From contig CANQMF010000036.1 of the NCBI GenBank assembly GCA_947624915.1, positions 1-9,391 of the forward strand: a DNA stretch of 9,391 bases, written 5' to 3'. The DNA comes from an uncultured Bacilli bacterium. Lineage in GTDB: Bacteria; Bacillota_I; Bacilli_A; RF39; UBA660. The stretch's first letter is position 1. Each line of letters starts with the position of its first letter. A program made the position numbers and the translations under genes. Positions 1 through 7,588 of the stretch are shown piece after piece. The notes beneath the pieces were generated by a model, which searched no databases, was not told the DNA's origin, and worked only from the letters and a program-made list of their open reading frames with translations.

Positions 1-267
1 ACACCCTTTTATTGTATCAGCATATAGAGTAAACTGAGAAACTGATAATATCGCACCACCAACATCTAATAAAGATTTATTCATAATACCTTTTTCATCA
101 TCAAAAATACGCAGATTAACAATCTTTTTAGCCAAATAATTTATATCATTTATAGTATCACCATCGGTAAAACCTACAAACACCACTAACCCTACATCAA
201 TCGTCCCTACTATTTTATTATCAACAGAAACACTAGATTTTTTACTTCTTTGTATTAAAACACGCAT
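1..267 (-). CDS. dtd: D-aminoacyl-tRNA deacylase Dtd, C-terminus cut by window edge
   Basis: Hydrolyses D-amino acids (classically D-Tyr) and mischarged Gly from tRNA, a cytosolic proofreading step. The 89 visible residues begin [16 protein letters not shown] and contain the family's VGFTDGDT stretch, [17 protein letters not shown], and the active-site block [10 protein letters not shown], with SQFTL at residues 77-81. The family is about 145-150 aa, so roughly 60 residues, including the second active-site motif (Gly-Pro cis-peptide loop), lie beyond position 1. The ATG (267-265) shares its first base with the last base of the rel stop, giving TAATG on the minus strand, so translation is probably coupled to rel. 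An AAAGGG lies about 10 nt upstream inside the end of rel. A rel-dtd pair is common in Bacillota. Identification is secure; completeness cannot be judged. Confidence 0.95.
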   Translation of the reverse strand, partial: MRVLIQRSKKSSVSVDNKIVGTIDVGLVVFVGFTDGDTINDINYLAKKIVNLRIFDDEKGIMNKSLLDVGGAILSVSQFTLYADTIKGC

Positions 268-2435
268 TACTTTATTACCCTTTCAGCACTAATAACACCA
301 TTAATACTTGATACGTCATTGATAAACTTATTTAATTTATCTACACTTTCTACTAATAAGTTAATATCAAACATATAATTATCTTTACTATGAATAGTAT
401 TTATACTTTGAACGATAATATCTCTATTAGATGTTTTATTAATAATTTTAATCAATAAATTATCATTTTCGCTAGCTGTAATAAGAATGTTTGTTGCATA
501 TTTTTTAGAAATATTATGATTCCATTTTACATCAATAATCCGTTCTTCTAGTTGGGCTATATTAGGACATACTGTACGGTGAACATTAATACCATACCCT
601 TTACTAATGTATCCCACTATCTCATCACCCGGAATGGGGCGACAACAAGATGCAACATTAATTTTAATATTATCAATATTATCAACTATAATGTCACCTT
701 TAACAATAATACTCTTTTCATCATTATTAATAACACGTTCAAGAACCTTTTCTTGTTTAGATTTGGTATCATTTTTAATTGCGTTGACCACTTGTGCCGC
801 TGTTATTTTACCATTACCAATACTAATATGTAACTCTGTTAAATCACCATATTTTAATTCATTAAGAATATGTTCAATATTATCATCACTATAGAAATCG
901 GCATACGGAATTTTTCTTTTTTTAACTTCCTTTTGTAATAACTCAGCACCTTTTTTTAGATTTTCCTCTTTATCAATACGATTAAAGAAGTTTTTAATTT
1001 TATTTTTGGCTTGTGATGTAAAAGCCATATCAATCCATTCTCGTGACGGACCTAATGAATTTTTATTAGTATTAATTTTAATAATATCGCCATCATTTAA
1101 TTGATAATCTAAAGGAACAATATTACCATTTACTAAAGCTCCTACCATTGTATTACCAACACCACTGTGAACACGGTAAGCAAAATCAATCGGTGTTGAC
1201 CCTTGTGGTAGTTCAATGACATCACCTTTAGGAGTAAAAACATAAATAGTATTATTCAACACTTCTTCTTGAACATGGTGAACAAACAACTCATCATTTT
1301 TTTCTTCCTTTAATTCCATAATTTCACGAAAGAATTGTAATTTTTGCTCCATCGCATCTTGCATATTAGCTTTAACATTACTACCATTTTCCTTATATGA
1401 CCAATGGGAAGCAATACCCTGTTCAGCCACCTTATCCATTTCATAAGTTCTGATCTGTATCTCAAATAGGTTTCCATCTAGTCCAAAAACAGTCGTATGC
1501 AATGACTGATACATATTAGTTTTAGGCATAGCAATATAATCCTTAAACCTTTTAGGTATAGGTCGATATTTAGAGTGAATAATACCTAAACACTGATAAC
1601 ACTCTGATATATCATCAACAAAAACACGAAGGGCAAGTAAATCATAAATCTCACTAAAACGACGACCTTTATCCAACTTTTTATAAATACTGTAGATACT
1701 CTTTGCACGCCCTTTAATAGCATGCTTAATGCCATGATCGTTAAGTAGTTTAGATACATTATCCATCATTTCGTTGACAATGTGATCTCTTTCTTTTCTT
1801 GTCTGATTCAATTTTTCAACGATCGAAAAGTAAATATCTGGTTTTGAATATCTTAAAGATAAATCTTCTAACTCACTTTTTATTTTATTCATTCCTAAGC
1901 GATGAGCAATAGGTGTCAAAATATCAAGTGTCTCCTTTGCATTTTCCTTTTGATCTTGTTCTGATAAAATCCATAAGGTTCGCATATTATGTAATCTATC
2001 TGCTAACTTCAAAATTAAAATACGAACATCTTCACATAAACCAACTAAAATCTTTCGATGATTAGCAATTACGGCTTCATTATCACAAGTAAACTTTAAT
2101 TTATTAATCTTGGTAACACCATTAACTAAACTAGTAATCTCTTTTCCAAATTTTTCCTCTAATTCTTCTTTATCTGCGCCTCCAACTTCAATCGTATCAT
2201 GAAGTAAAGCAGCACATAAAGTACAATAGTCTGCATTGATCTCAGCTAAAATATAAGCTACATTTAAAGGATGCTTAATATAATCTTCACCCGTTAGTCT
2301 CTTTTGACCAAAATGTCTTTGAGCAGCATATAAATAAGCGTTCGATAATTGTTTCAATTCATTATCATCAGTTATGTAAGTACTTACTTTATCATAAAGC
2401 TCATTAAAGGTTATATTAGGACTATCTTTTCTCAC
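267..2435 (-). CDS. rel: Long RelA/SpoT-homologue (Rel), (p)ppGpp synthetase with altered hydrolase motif
   Basis: Makes, and in the family also degrades, the alarmone (p)ppGpp. The 722 aa match a full-length ribosome-associated Rel. Residues 30-200 are the HD hydrolase domain. Residues 240-350 are the synthetase: [12 protein letters not shown], the RFKD signature at 296-299 typical of bifunctional enzymes, YQSLHTT at 309-315 and EIQIRT at 325-330. The TGS domain is at about 393-455, the conserved-cysteine region (ASCCRP, 595-600) runs to about 623, and ACT is at about 640-722. In the HD domain R46, H55, H79-D80, E83, D146 and N150 are present, but the usual HDxxED reads HDTIEV, with Val at 84. 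Synthesis should be intact; hydrolysis is doubtful. The start is GTG: an in-frame TAA lies 27 nt upstream, AGAGAG lies 7 nt before it, and the nearby ATG is out of frame. Its own promoter lies just upstream and dtd follows directly. Confidence 0.97.
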   Translation of the reverse strand: MRKDSPNITFNELYDKVSTYITDDNELKQLSNAYLYAAQRHFGQKRLTGEDYIKHPLNVAYILAEINADYCTLCAALLHDTIEVGGADKEELEEKFGKEITSLVNGVTKINKLKFTCDNEAVIANHRKILVGLCEDVRILILKLADRLHNMRTLWILSEQDQKENAKETLDILTPIAHRLGMNKIKSELEDLSLRYSKPDIYFSIVEKLNQTRKERDHIVNEMMDNVSKLLNDHGIKHAIKGRAKSIYSIYKKLDKGRRFSEIYDLLALRVFVDDISECYQCLGIIHSKYRPIPKRFKDYIAMPKTNMYQSLHTTVFGLDGNLFEIQIRTYEMDKVAEQGIASHWSYKENGSNVKANMQDAMEQKLQFFREIMELKEEKNDELFVHHVQEEVLNNTIYVFTPKGDVIELPQGSTPIDFAYRVHSGVGNTMVGALVNGNIVPLDYQLNDGDIIKINTNKNSLGPSREWIDMAFTSQAKNKIKNFFNRIDKEENLKKGAELLQKEVKKRKIPYADFYSDDNIEHILNELKYGDLTELHISIGNGKITAAQVVNAIKNDTKSKQEKVLERVINNDEKSIIVKGDIIVDNIDNIKINVASCCRPIPGDEIVGYISKGYGINVHRTVCPNIAQLEERIIDVKWNHNISKKYATNILITASENDNLLIKIINKTSNRDIIVQSINTIHSKDNYMFDINLLVESVDKLNKFINDVSSINGVISAERVIK

Positions 2436-2442
2436 AACATCA

Positions 2443-2448
2443 CTCTCT
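2443..2448 (-). promoter_or_regulatory. Ribosome binding site of rel (supports GTG start)
   Basis: AGAGAG on the minus strand sits 7 nt before the GTG at 2435-2433. The ATG at 2440-2438 is in another frame and meets TGA after two codons, so this site favours the GTG start of rel. Confidence 0.65.
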
Positions 2449-2466
2449 TTTTCAATCCTTTATAAA

Positions 2467-2495
2467 ATTATATCATGTATACTTTTAGATGTAAA
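2467..2495 (-). promoter_or_regulatory. Sigma-A type promoter of rel-dtd
   Basis: On the minus strand TTTACA (2495-2490; five of six bases of the -35 consensus) is followed after 17 bp by a perfect TATAAT (2472-2467). A TG one base before it makes an extended -10 element. Transcription would start near 2460, leaving a leader of about 25 nt before the rel GTG. No operator or riboswitch is visible in so short a leader. The stretch from 2496 to 2594 is AT-rich and shows no further signal. Confidence 0.75.
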
Positions 2496-2594
2496 TTAAT
2501 GAAAGGAATCATTTTTAATTCATACTCTTTTTAACAAATAACTAATTTGCCCTATTCTTATCTAATCTATCTTTACAAATTAAATTATTGATAT

Positions 2595-2629
2595 AAAAAC
2601 CCCGTTTCTATTTTGAAAACGAGGTTTTT
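2595..2629 (-). terminator. Rho-independent terminator of comN-secDF
   Basis: Arms at 2595-2607 and 2617-2629 form a 13-bp stem around a 9-nt loop. In the minus-strand transcript the only irregular position is a U-G wobble, and the 3' arm ends in a run of five U. It starts 17 bp beyond the secDF stop and lies upstream of the rel promoter, so it separates the two minus-strand units. On the plus strand the same position would be an A-C mismatch, which supports a minus-strand role. Confidence 0.85.
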
Positions 2630-2645
2630 ATCATAAATAATCACA

Positions 2646-5000
2646 TTAGCAATTAATTCCTTTTACTTTTAATTCTTCCACATCATCTTTATCGTCGACC
2701 TCATACCATTTCTTTTTTTCAGGACGTCCTATATATCTTTTTTCTAAATATAACCAAAGTTGTGACGCAATAAAAATGGAAGAATAGGTACCACCAATTA
2801 AACCAATCAACAAAGCATAGTTAAAGGTTAAAATTTCGTGAGAACCTAAAGCCATTAAACATACCACTGGGATAATGGTCGTAACAGAAGTAACTAAACT
2901 ACGTACCACAGTACCTTTAATACTCATATTAACTAGTTCTTTTAACTCTGAATATGACTTAATTTTATCTCTAAATACTTTCTTCTTATTTTCCCTAATA
3001 TGATCGAAAACAACGATCGTATCATTAATAGAGTATCCAATAATTGAAAGAATAGCCGCTATAAAGATTGATGAAACTTCAAGTTTAAACAGACTAAATA
3101 CTACAACAATCAATAAAACATCATGAAGCAAAGTTATAATAGCTGAAACACCATAACGGAAAGTAAATCTAAAAGATACATAAATGATAATACCTAAAGC
3201 AGCCCAAATAAGTGATTTAATAGCATTTTTAACTAGCTCAGTTTTAACCGTATTAGACACTGAGCCAATACTTGTAGTTGCTCCTTCATACTTATCAGCA
3301 AAATACTTATCAATTTTTTCATTATCTTTGGCTTCTAAACTATTATCAAGAGTGACATAGACATTTTGATTATCAATTTTATCAATACTTTCTACTTCGT
3401 AGCCTAATTGTACTAATTCATCCTTAACAGTTGCACTGTTTAACTTCTCATTGGCACTCAAGGATACACTAGCTCCACCCTTAAAATCAATACTTAAATT
3501 TAAACCATTAAAATATAGGCATACTAATCCGCCAACCAAGATAATGATACTAACAATAGCAAACTTCAAATTATGTTTAACGTAATTAAAACGCGTTACT
3601 AAAGGTTTTCGGTCTAAATGTTTTAACCCAATAAAAGCATTTGGTTTTCCCTCAAATGATGGCACAAACCCCTTTAATAATAAACGGACAAAACAAACCA
3701 TAACTAACATAGTTACCACAATACTAATAATTAACATCGTTGCAAAACCTTTAACACTACTTTCACCAAAAATAAACAAGATAACAGCTGCAATTAACGT
3801 TGTTATATTAGCATCAATAATTGATACTAAAGAACCCTTATTACCAACCATGAAAGCATGCTCCAAATTATTTTTAGCTCTTAGCTCATCTTTAATTCGT
3901 TCAAAACTCAAAACGGTTGCATCGACAGCCATACCGATACCTATTACAACAGCTGCAATTGATGGAAGTGTAAGTCTTCCCCCTACCATATTAAAAATAG
4001 CAAATATCAACATAGTATAAGTAATAATTCCAATAGAAGCAATAAAACCACTAAAACGATACAAAACAATCATGAACAACATAATAAGTACGACTGCAAT
4101 AACACCAGCAACAAAAGTCTTTTGTAAAGCATCCGTTCCGAATGATGCATCAACTGTCTTGCTAGATAACTCTACCAACTTGGTTGGCAAACTTCCGGAA
4201 TTGATTAATTGAGCTAAACTATCAGCCTCTTCTTGCGTAAATTTACCACTTAAGCGAACCTCACTACCTGTTAGTTGATCTGCTATTGATGCATACGAAA
4301 TACATCTAGAGTTATTTAAAGATCCACAATTAGCTTGTTCAGCCTTAAACGAATCTTCATCCTCATCAAAATCCAACCAAATAACAAGATAATCCCCTGC
4401 TAATCTAATCTCTTCTGTTTTTTCATAAAAAGTATTAGTATCATCAATGTCCAAAGTTAAATAATAGTTACCAATATTTTGTTCATCACTTCTAACATGC
4501 ACACCATTAGGCTTTAAAACATCTGATGTCATTACTAATTCATCTTTACTATTTCTAAAAGTCAAGTTAGCCATAGAGCTAAGCGTTTCCTTTGCCTGCT
4601 CTTTATCAGTGACACCAGCTAACTGTATACGAATATTATTACCTTCAATATCAATTTCTGGCTCACTAACCCCCAAAATATCAATACGTTTTAAAATTGT
4701 TCGATATGTATTTATAACAGACTCCTTATCTACCTCGTCTCCCTCAATATCCTTTACCTCATAAAGAATTTCAAAACCACCTTTTAAGTCAAGGCCAAAT
4801 TTCGTTCCTTTCAATATTGGATATAGTAAAACACTAGAGATACATAATACTATTAAAGCCCAAGTTAAACTCCAAGCAAAGCGCTTACGAACTGCCTTTT
4901 TTTGTCTTTTTTCTCTTATTTCCTTCTTTGATACTACTTCTTTTGGCGCTTCAACACTTTCTTTTTTTGTTGCTTTTTTCTTTGTATCATTCTTACCCAT
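2646..5000 (-). CDS. secDF: SecDF fusion, protein translocase accessory subunit
   Basis: Membrane protein that uses the proton gradient to pull exported proteins through the SecYEG channel from outside. SecD and SecF are one chain of 784 aa, as in many Bacillota. After a Lys-rich cytosolic N-terminus, TM1 is at 41-63, then DLKGG (71-75), the external P1 region, and TM2-6 (about 295-443) with the conserved Asp of GMAVDATVLSFERI at 360. The SecF half follows: TM7 (478-497), DFKGG (505-509), a short external domain, and TM8-12 (594-751) with NDTIVVFDHIRE and its Asp at 660. P1 has two cysteines (225 and 233). I chose the ATG at 5000 rather than GTG 5009 or ATG 5006, because the Shine-Dalgarno stretch AGGGTGAT overlaps those two and lies 6-8 nt before ATG 5000. 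It follows comN by 14 bp, so the two are surely cotranscribed. Confidence 0.96.
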   Translation of the reverse strand: MGKNDTKKKATKKESVEAPKEVVSKKEIREKRQKKAVRKRFAWSLTWALIVLCISSVLLYPILKGTKFGLDLKGGFEILYEVKDIEGDEVDKESVINTYRTILKRIDILGVSEPEIDIEGNNIRIQLAGVTDKEQAKETLSSMANLTFRNSKDELVMTSDVLKPNGVHVRSDEQNIGNYYLTLDIDDTNTFYEKTEEIRLAGDYLVIWLDFDEDEDSFKAEQANCGSLNNSRCISYASIADQLTGSEVRLSGKFTQEEADSLAQLINSGSLPTKLVELSSKTVDASFGTDALQKTFVAGVIAVVLIMLFMIVLYRFSGFIASIGIITYTMLIFAIFNMVGGRLTLPSIAAVVIGIGMAVDATVLSFERIKDELRAKNNLEHAFMVGNKGSLVSIIDANITTLIAAVILFIFGESSVKGFATMLIISIVVTMLVMVCFVRLLLKGFVPSFEGKPNAFIGLKHLDRKPLVTRFNYVKHNLKFAIVSIIILVGGLVCLYFNGLNLSIDFKGGASVSLSANEKLNSATVKDELVQLGYEVESIDKIDNQNVYVTLDNSLEAKDNEKIDKYFADKYEGATTSIGSVSNTVKTELVKNAIKSLIWAALGIIIYVSFRFTFRYGVSAIITLLHDVLLIVVVFSLFKLEVSSIFIAAILSIIGYSINDTIVVFDHIRENKKKVFRDKIKSYSELKELVNMSIKGTVVRSLVTSVTTIIPVVCLMALGSHEILTFNYALLIGLIGGTYSSIFIASQLWLYLEKRYIGRPEKKKWYEVDDKDDVEELKVKGINC

Positions 5001-5004
5001 AAAC

Positions 5005-5012
5005 ATCACCCT
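5005..5012 (-). promoter_or_regulatory. Ribosome binding site of secDF, deciding the start
   Basis: Minus-strand AGGGTGAT contains the GTG (5009) and overlaps the ATG (5006) that would give three extra N-terminal residues. Spacing to ATG 5000 is right for a Shine-Dalgarno site, whereas the earlier codons lie inside it. It abuts the comN stop (TAG, 5017-5015), which suggests ribosome hand-over. Confidence 0.65.
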
Positions 5013-5014
5013 AT

Positions 5015-5248
5015 CTAAATCTCATTATGACTAATAATAGCATCGTTATCAGCGATCATTATATCATTAACCATCTTATGTAAACGAAGCCCTTTATCCT
5101 TACTCCACTTTGTTTCTTTCAGATAATTCCAAATATCTTTTTTCGATATTCCTAAATAATCACTTCGTCTTAATTGAATCTCTTTAACTTCAAGAGCCGG
5201 TAACAGTAAATCATACATATCATCTAACTTATCAAACTTTCGATCCAT
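5015..5248 (-). CDS. comN: ComN/YrzD-family post-transcriptional regulator-like small protein
   Basis: Small soluble protein of 77 aa with no signal peptide or membrane segment. The pattern LLLPALEVKEIQLRRSDYLG, then KKDIWNYLKETKWSK, then RLHKMVNDIM matches what I recall of Bacillus subtilis ComN (YrzD, about 98 aa). That protein promotes accumulation of the comE competence mRNA and associates with DivIVA. The position directly upstream of secDF and next to a spoVB-type gene is also as in Bacillus. The C-terminus is about 20 residues shorter than the Bacillus protein. The ATG has GAGGG 8 nt upstream. No comE or other competence gene is in view, so the target here is unknown. The family call rests on motif and synteny; the role in this organism is inference. 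Confidence 0.8.
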   Translation of the reverse strand: MDRKFDKLDDMYDLLLPALEVKEIQLRRSDYLGISKKDIWNYLKETKWSKDKGLRLHKMVNDIMIADNDAIISHNEI

Positions 5249-5278
5249 AGACTATTCCCTCAACTTTTCACATAAACT

Positions 5279-5284
5279 ATTATA
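5279..5284 (-). promoter_or_regulatory. Probable -10 element of comN-secDF promoter
   Basis: Minus-strand TATAAT lies 30 bp before the comN ATG in the 68-bp divergent gap (5249-5316). The -35 position at 17 bp spacing reads TTTTAA (5307-5302), a weak match, and it overlaps the ribosome site of the divergent flippase gene. For the plus strand only a weak TATTAT (5278-5283) is seen, lying on the same bases, so the two promoters may share this AT-rich stretch and compete. Confidence 0.45.
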
Positions 5285-5316
5285 TATCAAATAACTTTAT
5301 TTTAAAAGGTGAAAAG

Positions 5317-6615
5317 ATGAAAAAAAGTAAATTTATTAAGTCAAGCATTATTCTAATTATAGGTGGTTTCTGTACCAAAATACTAGGAATGTTAGTTAGG
5401 ATTGTTCTAACTAGACAAATTGGAACAGAAGGAATAGGCATGTACTCACTTATCAGTCCAACCTTTGGTCTACTCATATCAATAAGTGGTATGGGACTAA
5501 CAACAGCTCTAAATGTCCTAATTGCTTCAAACAAATATAATAATAAAAATATTATATTCTACTCCCTACTAATATCTTTAATAGTCGATTTTATCATTAT
5601 TATTGTCCTAATTTTTTCTTCATCATTCATTGCTTCTGGTCTCTTAAAAAACCCTATATTTTTATACCCTATTTTATCCATGGGATTTATCTTGCCATTT
5701 ATAAGTATATCGAATATTTTCCGAAGTTACTACTTTTCTAAAGAACGAATGTATCCTCACGTTATTAGCAACATCCTTGAAGACTTAATTCGTTTATTAC
5801 TAATTTTTTGCTTTACAAGATATTTTACCGATCGATTTGATAAAGCACTAACCTTTATCCTAATGACTAATATTGTTAGTGAACTGTCATCTATTTTAAT
5901 TTTTCTTCACTATTTTCCTAATTTTAAAATTACTAAAGAAGATATTCGCTATAACAAAAAAAATATGAAAGCCATCTTTAATATAGCCTTTCCTACAGTC
6001 ATTTCTAGATTGATTGGCTCTTTCACCTACTTTTTAGAACCCATTATTTTAACTACTATTCTCCTTAAACTAGGATATAATAACAGCTATATTGTATCTG
6101 AATATGGTATTATTAATGGTTATGTACTACCTATTATCCTTCTTCCTTCCTTTTTTACAAATGCCATTTCACAAGCTCTTATTCCCAACATAAGTAGCAA
6201 CTATGCTAAAAAGAATTTTAAAGAAGTAAAAAGAAAACTACGCCAAGCATTAAGTATAACTTTAATTTTAGGGATAATATTCACAATTATTTTCTTCTTT
6301 GGTGGTGATCTATTACTTAAATTTCTATATAATACCCAAGAAGGATCAAACTATATTAAAATACTTCTACCAATATTTATCTTCCATTATTTAGAACAAC
6401 CATTACTAAGCACCTTACAAGCAATGAACAAAGCTAAAATAAATATGCATATATCAACTATTAACATGTTAATTAGAACAATTGGTCTCGTCTTATTTAC
6501 AATGCTAGATATTGGTATGTACGGCCTACTAATCGCTTTGAGTTTAAATATTTTATTTACCTGCTTTTATGCATTCTACAAAATCAATTCCATTATTTTA
6601 AAAGAATGCCAATAA
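5317..6615 (+). CDS. SpoVB-like MOP-superfamily flippase
   Basis: Polytopic inner-membrane protein of the polysaccharide-transport branch of the MOP superfamily (SpoVB/MurJ/Wzx relatives), expected to move lipid-linked sugar precursors outward across the membrane. It has 432 aa and about 12 hydrophobic segments. The N-terminus KSSIILIIGGFCTKILG followed by GTEGIGMYSLISP (37-48) is the SpoVB pattern. In the second half GIINGYVLPIILLPSFF and AISQALIPNIS (283-293) are the matching conserved loops. It is shorter than Bacillus SpoVB (about 518 aa, 14 segments) and appears to lack the last two helices. AAGGTGA lies 4 nt before the ATG. It is divergent from comN, a Bacillus-like neighbourhood. Whether the substrate is lipid II for spore cortex, ordinary peptidoglycan or another polymer cannot be read from sequence, so I give no symbol. 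Confidence 0.88.
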   Translation: MKKSKFIKSSIILIIGGFCTKILGMLVRIVLTRQIGTEGIGMYSLISPTFGLLISISGMGLTTALNVLIASNKYNNKNIIFYSLLISLIVDFIIIIVLIFSSSFIASGLLKNPIFLYPILSMGFILPFISISNIFRSYYFSKERMYPHVISNILEDLIRLLLIFCFTRYFTDRFDKALTFILMTNIVSELSSILIFLHYFPNFKITKEDIRYNKKNMKAIFNIAFPTVISRLIGSFTYFLEPIILTTILLKLGYNNSYIVSEYGIINGYVLPIILLPSFFTNAISQALIPNISSNYAKKNFKEVKRKLRQALSITLILGIIFTIIFFFGGDLLLKFLYNTQEGSNYIKILLPIFIFHYLEQPLLSTLQAMNKAKINMHISTINMLIRTIGLVLFTMLDIGMYGLLIALSLNILFTCFYAFYKINSIILKECQ

Positions 6616-6639
6616 AATGTCAAAAAAAGCAAAAATATT

Positions 6640-6667
6640 TTGATCTATTCTATTATTACGATATAAT
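6640..6667 (+). promoter_or_regulatory. Promoter of the LysM gene
   Basis: TTGATC (6640-6645, four of six bases of the -35 consensus) precedes a perfect TATAAT (6662-6667) by 16 bp. The start point would be near 6674, with a leader of about 15 nt that ends in AGAGGTG four nt before the ATG at 6690. No terminator is seen after the flippase gene, so read-through from upstream may add to expression. Confidence 0.7.
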
Positions 6668-6681
6668 GTTATTAGAATAGA
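6644..6681 (+). repeat. Inverted repeat spanning the LysM promoter, possible operator
   Basis: Perfect 9-bp arms TCTATTCTA (6644-6652) and TAGAATAGA (6673-6681) are separated by 20 bp. The left arm lies at the 3' end of the -35 box and in the spacer, the right arm at the predicted transcription start, and the -10 box lies between them. This placement suits binding of a dimeric repressor, but the sequence is AT-rich and no known operator consensus is recognised. A hairpin role in the RNA is unlikely because most of the dyad lies before the start point. Confidence 0.4.
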
Positions 6682-6689
6682 GGTGTGTT

Positions 6690-7433
6690 ATGGAAAAATA
6701 TTATAATCCAACTGCCGGCAGACGTGTCGTGTTAGCCGAAGATTATGAAAGGTATGAAAAAATTAGAAATTTACAAATTAAAAGAAAACAAGCATTGAAT
6801 AGAAAACTAAAAATAAAAAAATTGATGAAACCAATCGTAGTAACCGCGGGAAGTATCGTAATAATAGCTGCCTTATTTAACTCTTTCGATAAACGTGTCA
6901 TTCCTGAAGGCTATGAAGCAATACCAGCTACATATACAGTCGAAGCAGGCGATACCTTAACCGATATTGCTTCTAAATATTACGACTATGATGTATATGG
7001 CTCATATTTTCATGATAGAAATGATTTCATAAATGAATTAGCTAAACAAAATGGCAACATAAAACCTGGAGATAAAATTGAGCTACCGTTAATAGTTTCT
7101 CAAGATAACCCATATGTCCAAAAAATAATGAAAATGCGAGACCAAGCACAAGAGTTACCTAGATATGTTTCTTATACAATTAAAGAAGGCGATACATTGT
7201 TAGATATAGCCTACAAAGGTGCTTCTGACGATAATGATGCATTCCAAATTCTTGAAGAAATTGCTTCTGTGAATGGTATTATGGATGAACACAGTATCCG
7301 TAGTGGTGAAGTTATTCAAATTGTTAATCCCCAAATTGGTAGTATAAGAAAAACAATCAAAAATATTACAGAAGAACTAAGAGTTTCGTTAGAAAATCAA
7401 AAAGAAAATGATGAAGCCCCAAAAACATATTAG
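6690..7433 (+). CDS. Single-pass membrane protein with two LysM domains
   Basis: Probably a membrane-anchored peptidoglycan-binding protein of 247 aa. The N-terminal 47 residues are very basic and rich in Arg/Lys (KIRNLQIKRKQALNRKLKIK at 24-43), with no cleavable signal. One membrane segment follows at about 48-64, giving N-in, C-out topology. Two LysM domains lie outside: 82-135, starting YTVEAGDTLTDIASKYY and ending KPGDKIELP, and 162-214, starting YTIKEGDTLLDIAY and ending RSGEVIQIV. Each domain has an extended middle relative to the usual 45-50 residues. The C-terminus is a charged tail with no enzyme domain, so the protein may be a scaffold or division/wall adaptor rather than a hydrolase. 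The ATG has AGAGGTG 4 nt upstream. It follows the flippase by 74 bp and has its own promoter. LysM assignment is firm; the role is inferred. Confidence 0.9.
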   Translation: MEKYYNPTAGRRVVLAEDYERYEKIRNLQIKRKQALNRKLKIKKLMKPIVVTAGSIVIIAALFNSFDKRVIPEGYEAIPATYTVEAGDTLTDIASKYYDYDVYGSYFHDRNDFINELAKQNGNIKPGDKIELPLIVSQDNPYVQKIMKMRDQAQELPRYVSYTIKEGDTLLDIAYKGASDDNDAFQILEEIASVNGIMDEHSIRSGEVIQIVNPQIGSIRKTIKNITEELRVSLENQKENDEAPKTY

Positions 7434-7448
7434 AATAAAAAAAATATT

Positions 7449-7521
7449 CTTTAGTACTATAAAAAGTGTAATAATTAACTACAGAAACATAGTTGAATAT
7501 TACACTTTTTTATAACTAAAG
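7449..7521 (+). terminator. Very long hairpin, terminator of the LysM gene
   Basis: A 73-nt near-perfect dyad. Arms run from CTTTAGT (7449-7455) to ACTAAAG (7515-7521) and contain an inner stem AAAAAGTGTAATA (7461-7473) against TATTACACTTTTT (7498-7510), closing on an 8-nt loop (7482-7489). There is one internal mismatch, one U-G pair, and small bulges at 7456-7457 and 7511. The T run at 7506-7511 serves as a U-tract on plus, and the A run at 7461-7465 does the same for minus, so it may stop both converging genes. It begins 15 bp after the LysM stop. Its length is well above that of a usual terminator. Confidence 0.75.
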
Positions 7522-7528
7522 TATATAC

Positions 7529-7574
7529 AAAAAGCATGAAAAAAGTAATCAGTAATCTTGTTTTCATGCTTTTT
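7529..7574 (-). terminator. Bidirectional rho-independent terminator of the surface-protein gene
   Basis: Perfect 14-bp arms AAAAAGCATGAAAA (7529-7542) and TTTTCATGCTTTTT (7561-7574) surround an 18-nt loop. A and T runs at the outer ends give a U-tract on either strand. It lies 14 bp past the stop of the minus-strand surface-protein gene and is most simply its terminator, backed by the longer hairpin next to it. Confidence 0.8.
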
Positions 7575-7588
7575 TATTCATTCATTGG

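Noticed and set aside
552..894. Two overlapping plus-strand open frames (93 and 95 aa)
   Set aside because: They lie antisense inside rel, which has full domain support; no family likeness. They are shadows of the rel codons.
5000..5009. GTG 5009 or ATG 5006 as the secDF start
   Set aside because: Both overlap the ribosome site AGGGTGAT, which is well placed only for ATG 5000.
5280..5534. Minus-strand open frame of 84 aa over the start of the flippase gene
   Set aside because: Antisense to a clear membrane-protein gene with its own ribosome site, and it overlaps the comN promoter; its sequence is the mirror of hydrophobic codons.
7449..7521. Miniature inverted-repeat transposable element
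   Set aside because: The dyad has terminal-repeat-like arms, but no target duplication is seen at its ends and no second copy is in the window; the terminator reading explains it.
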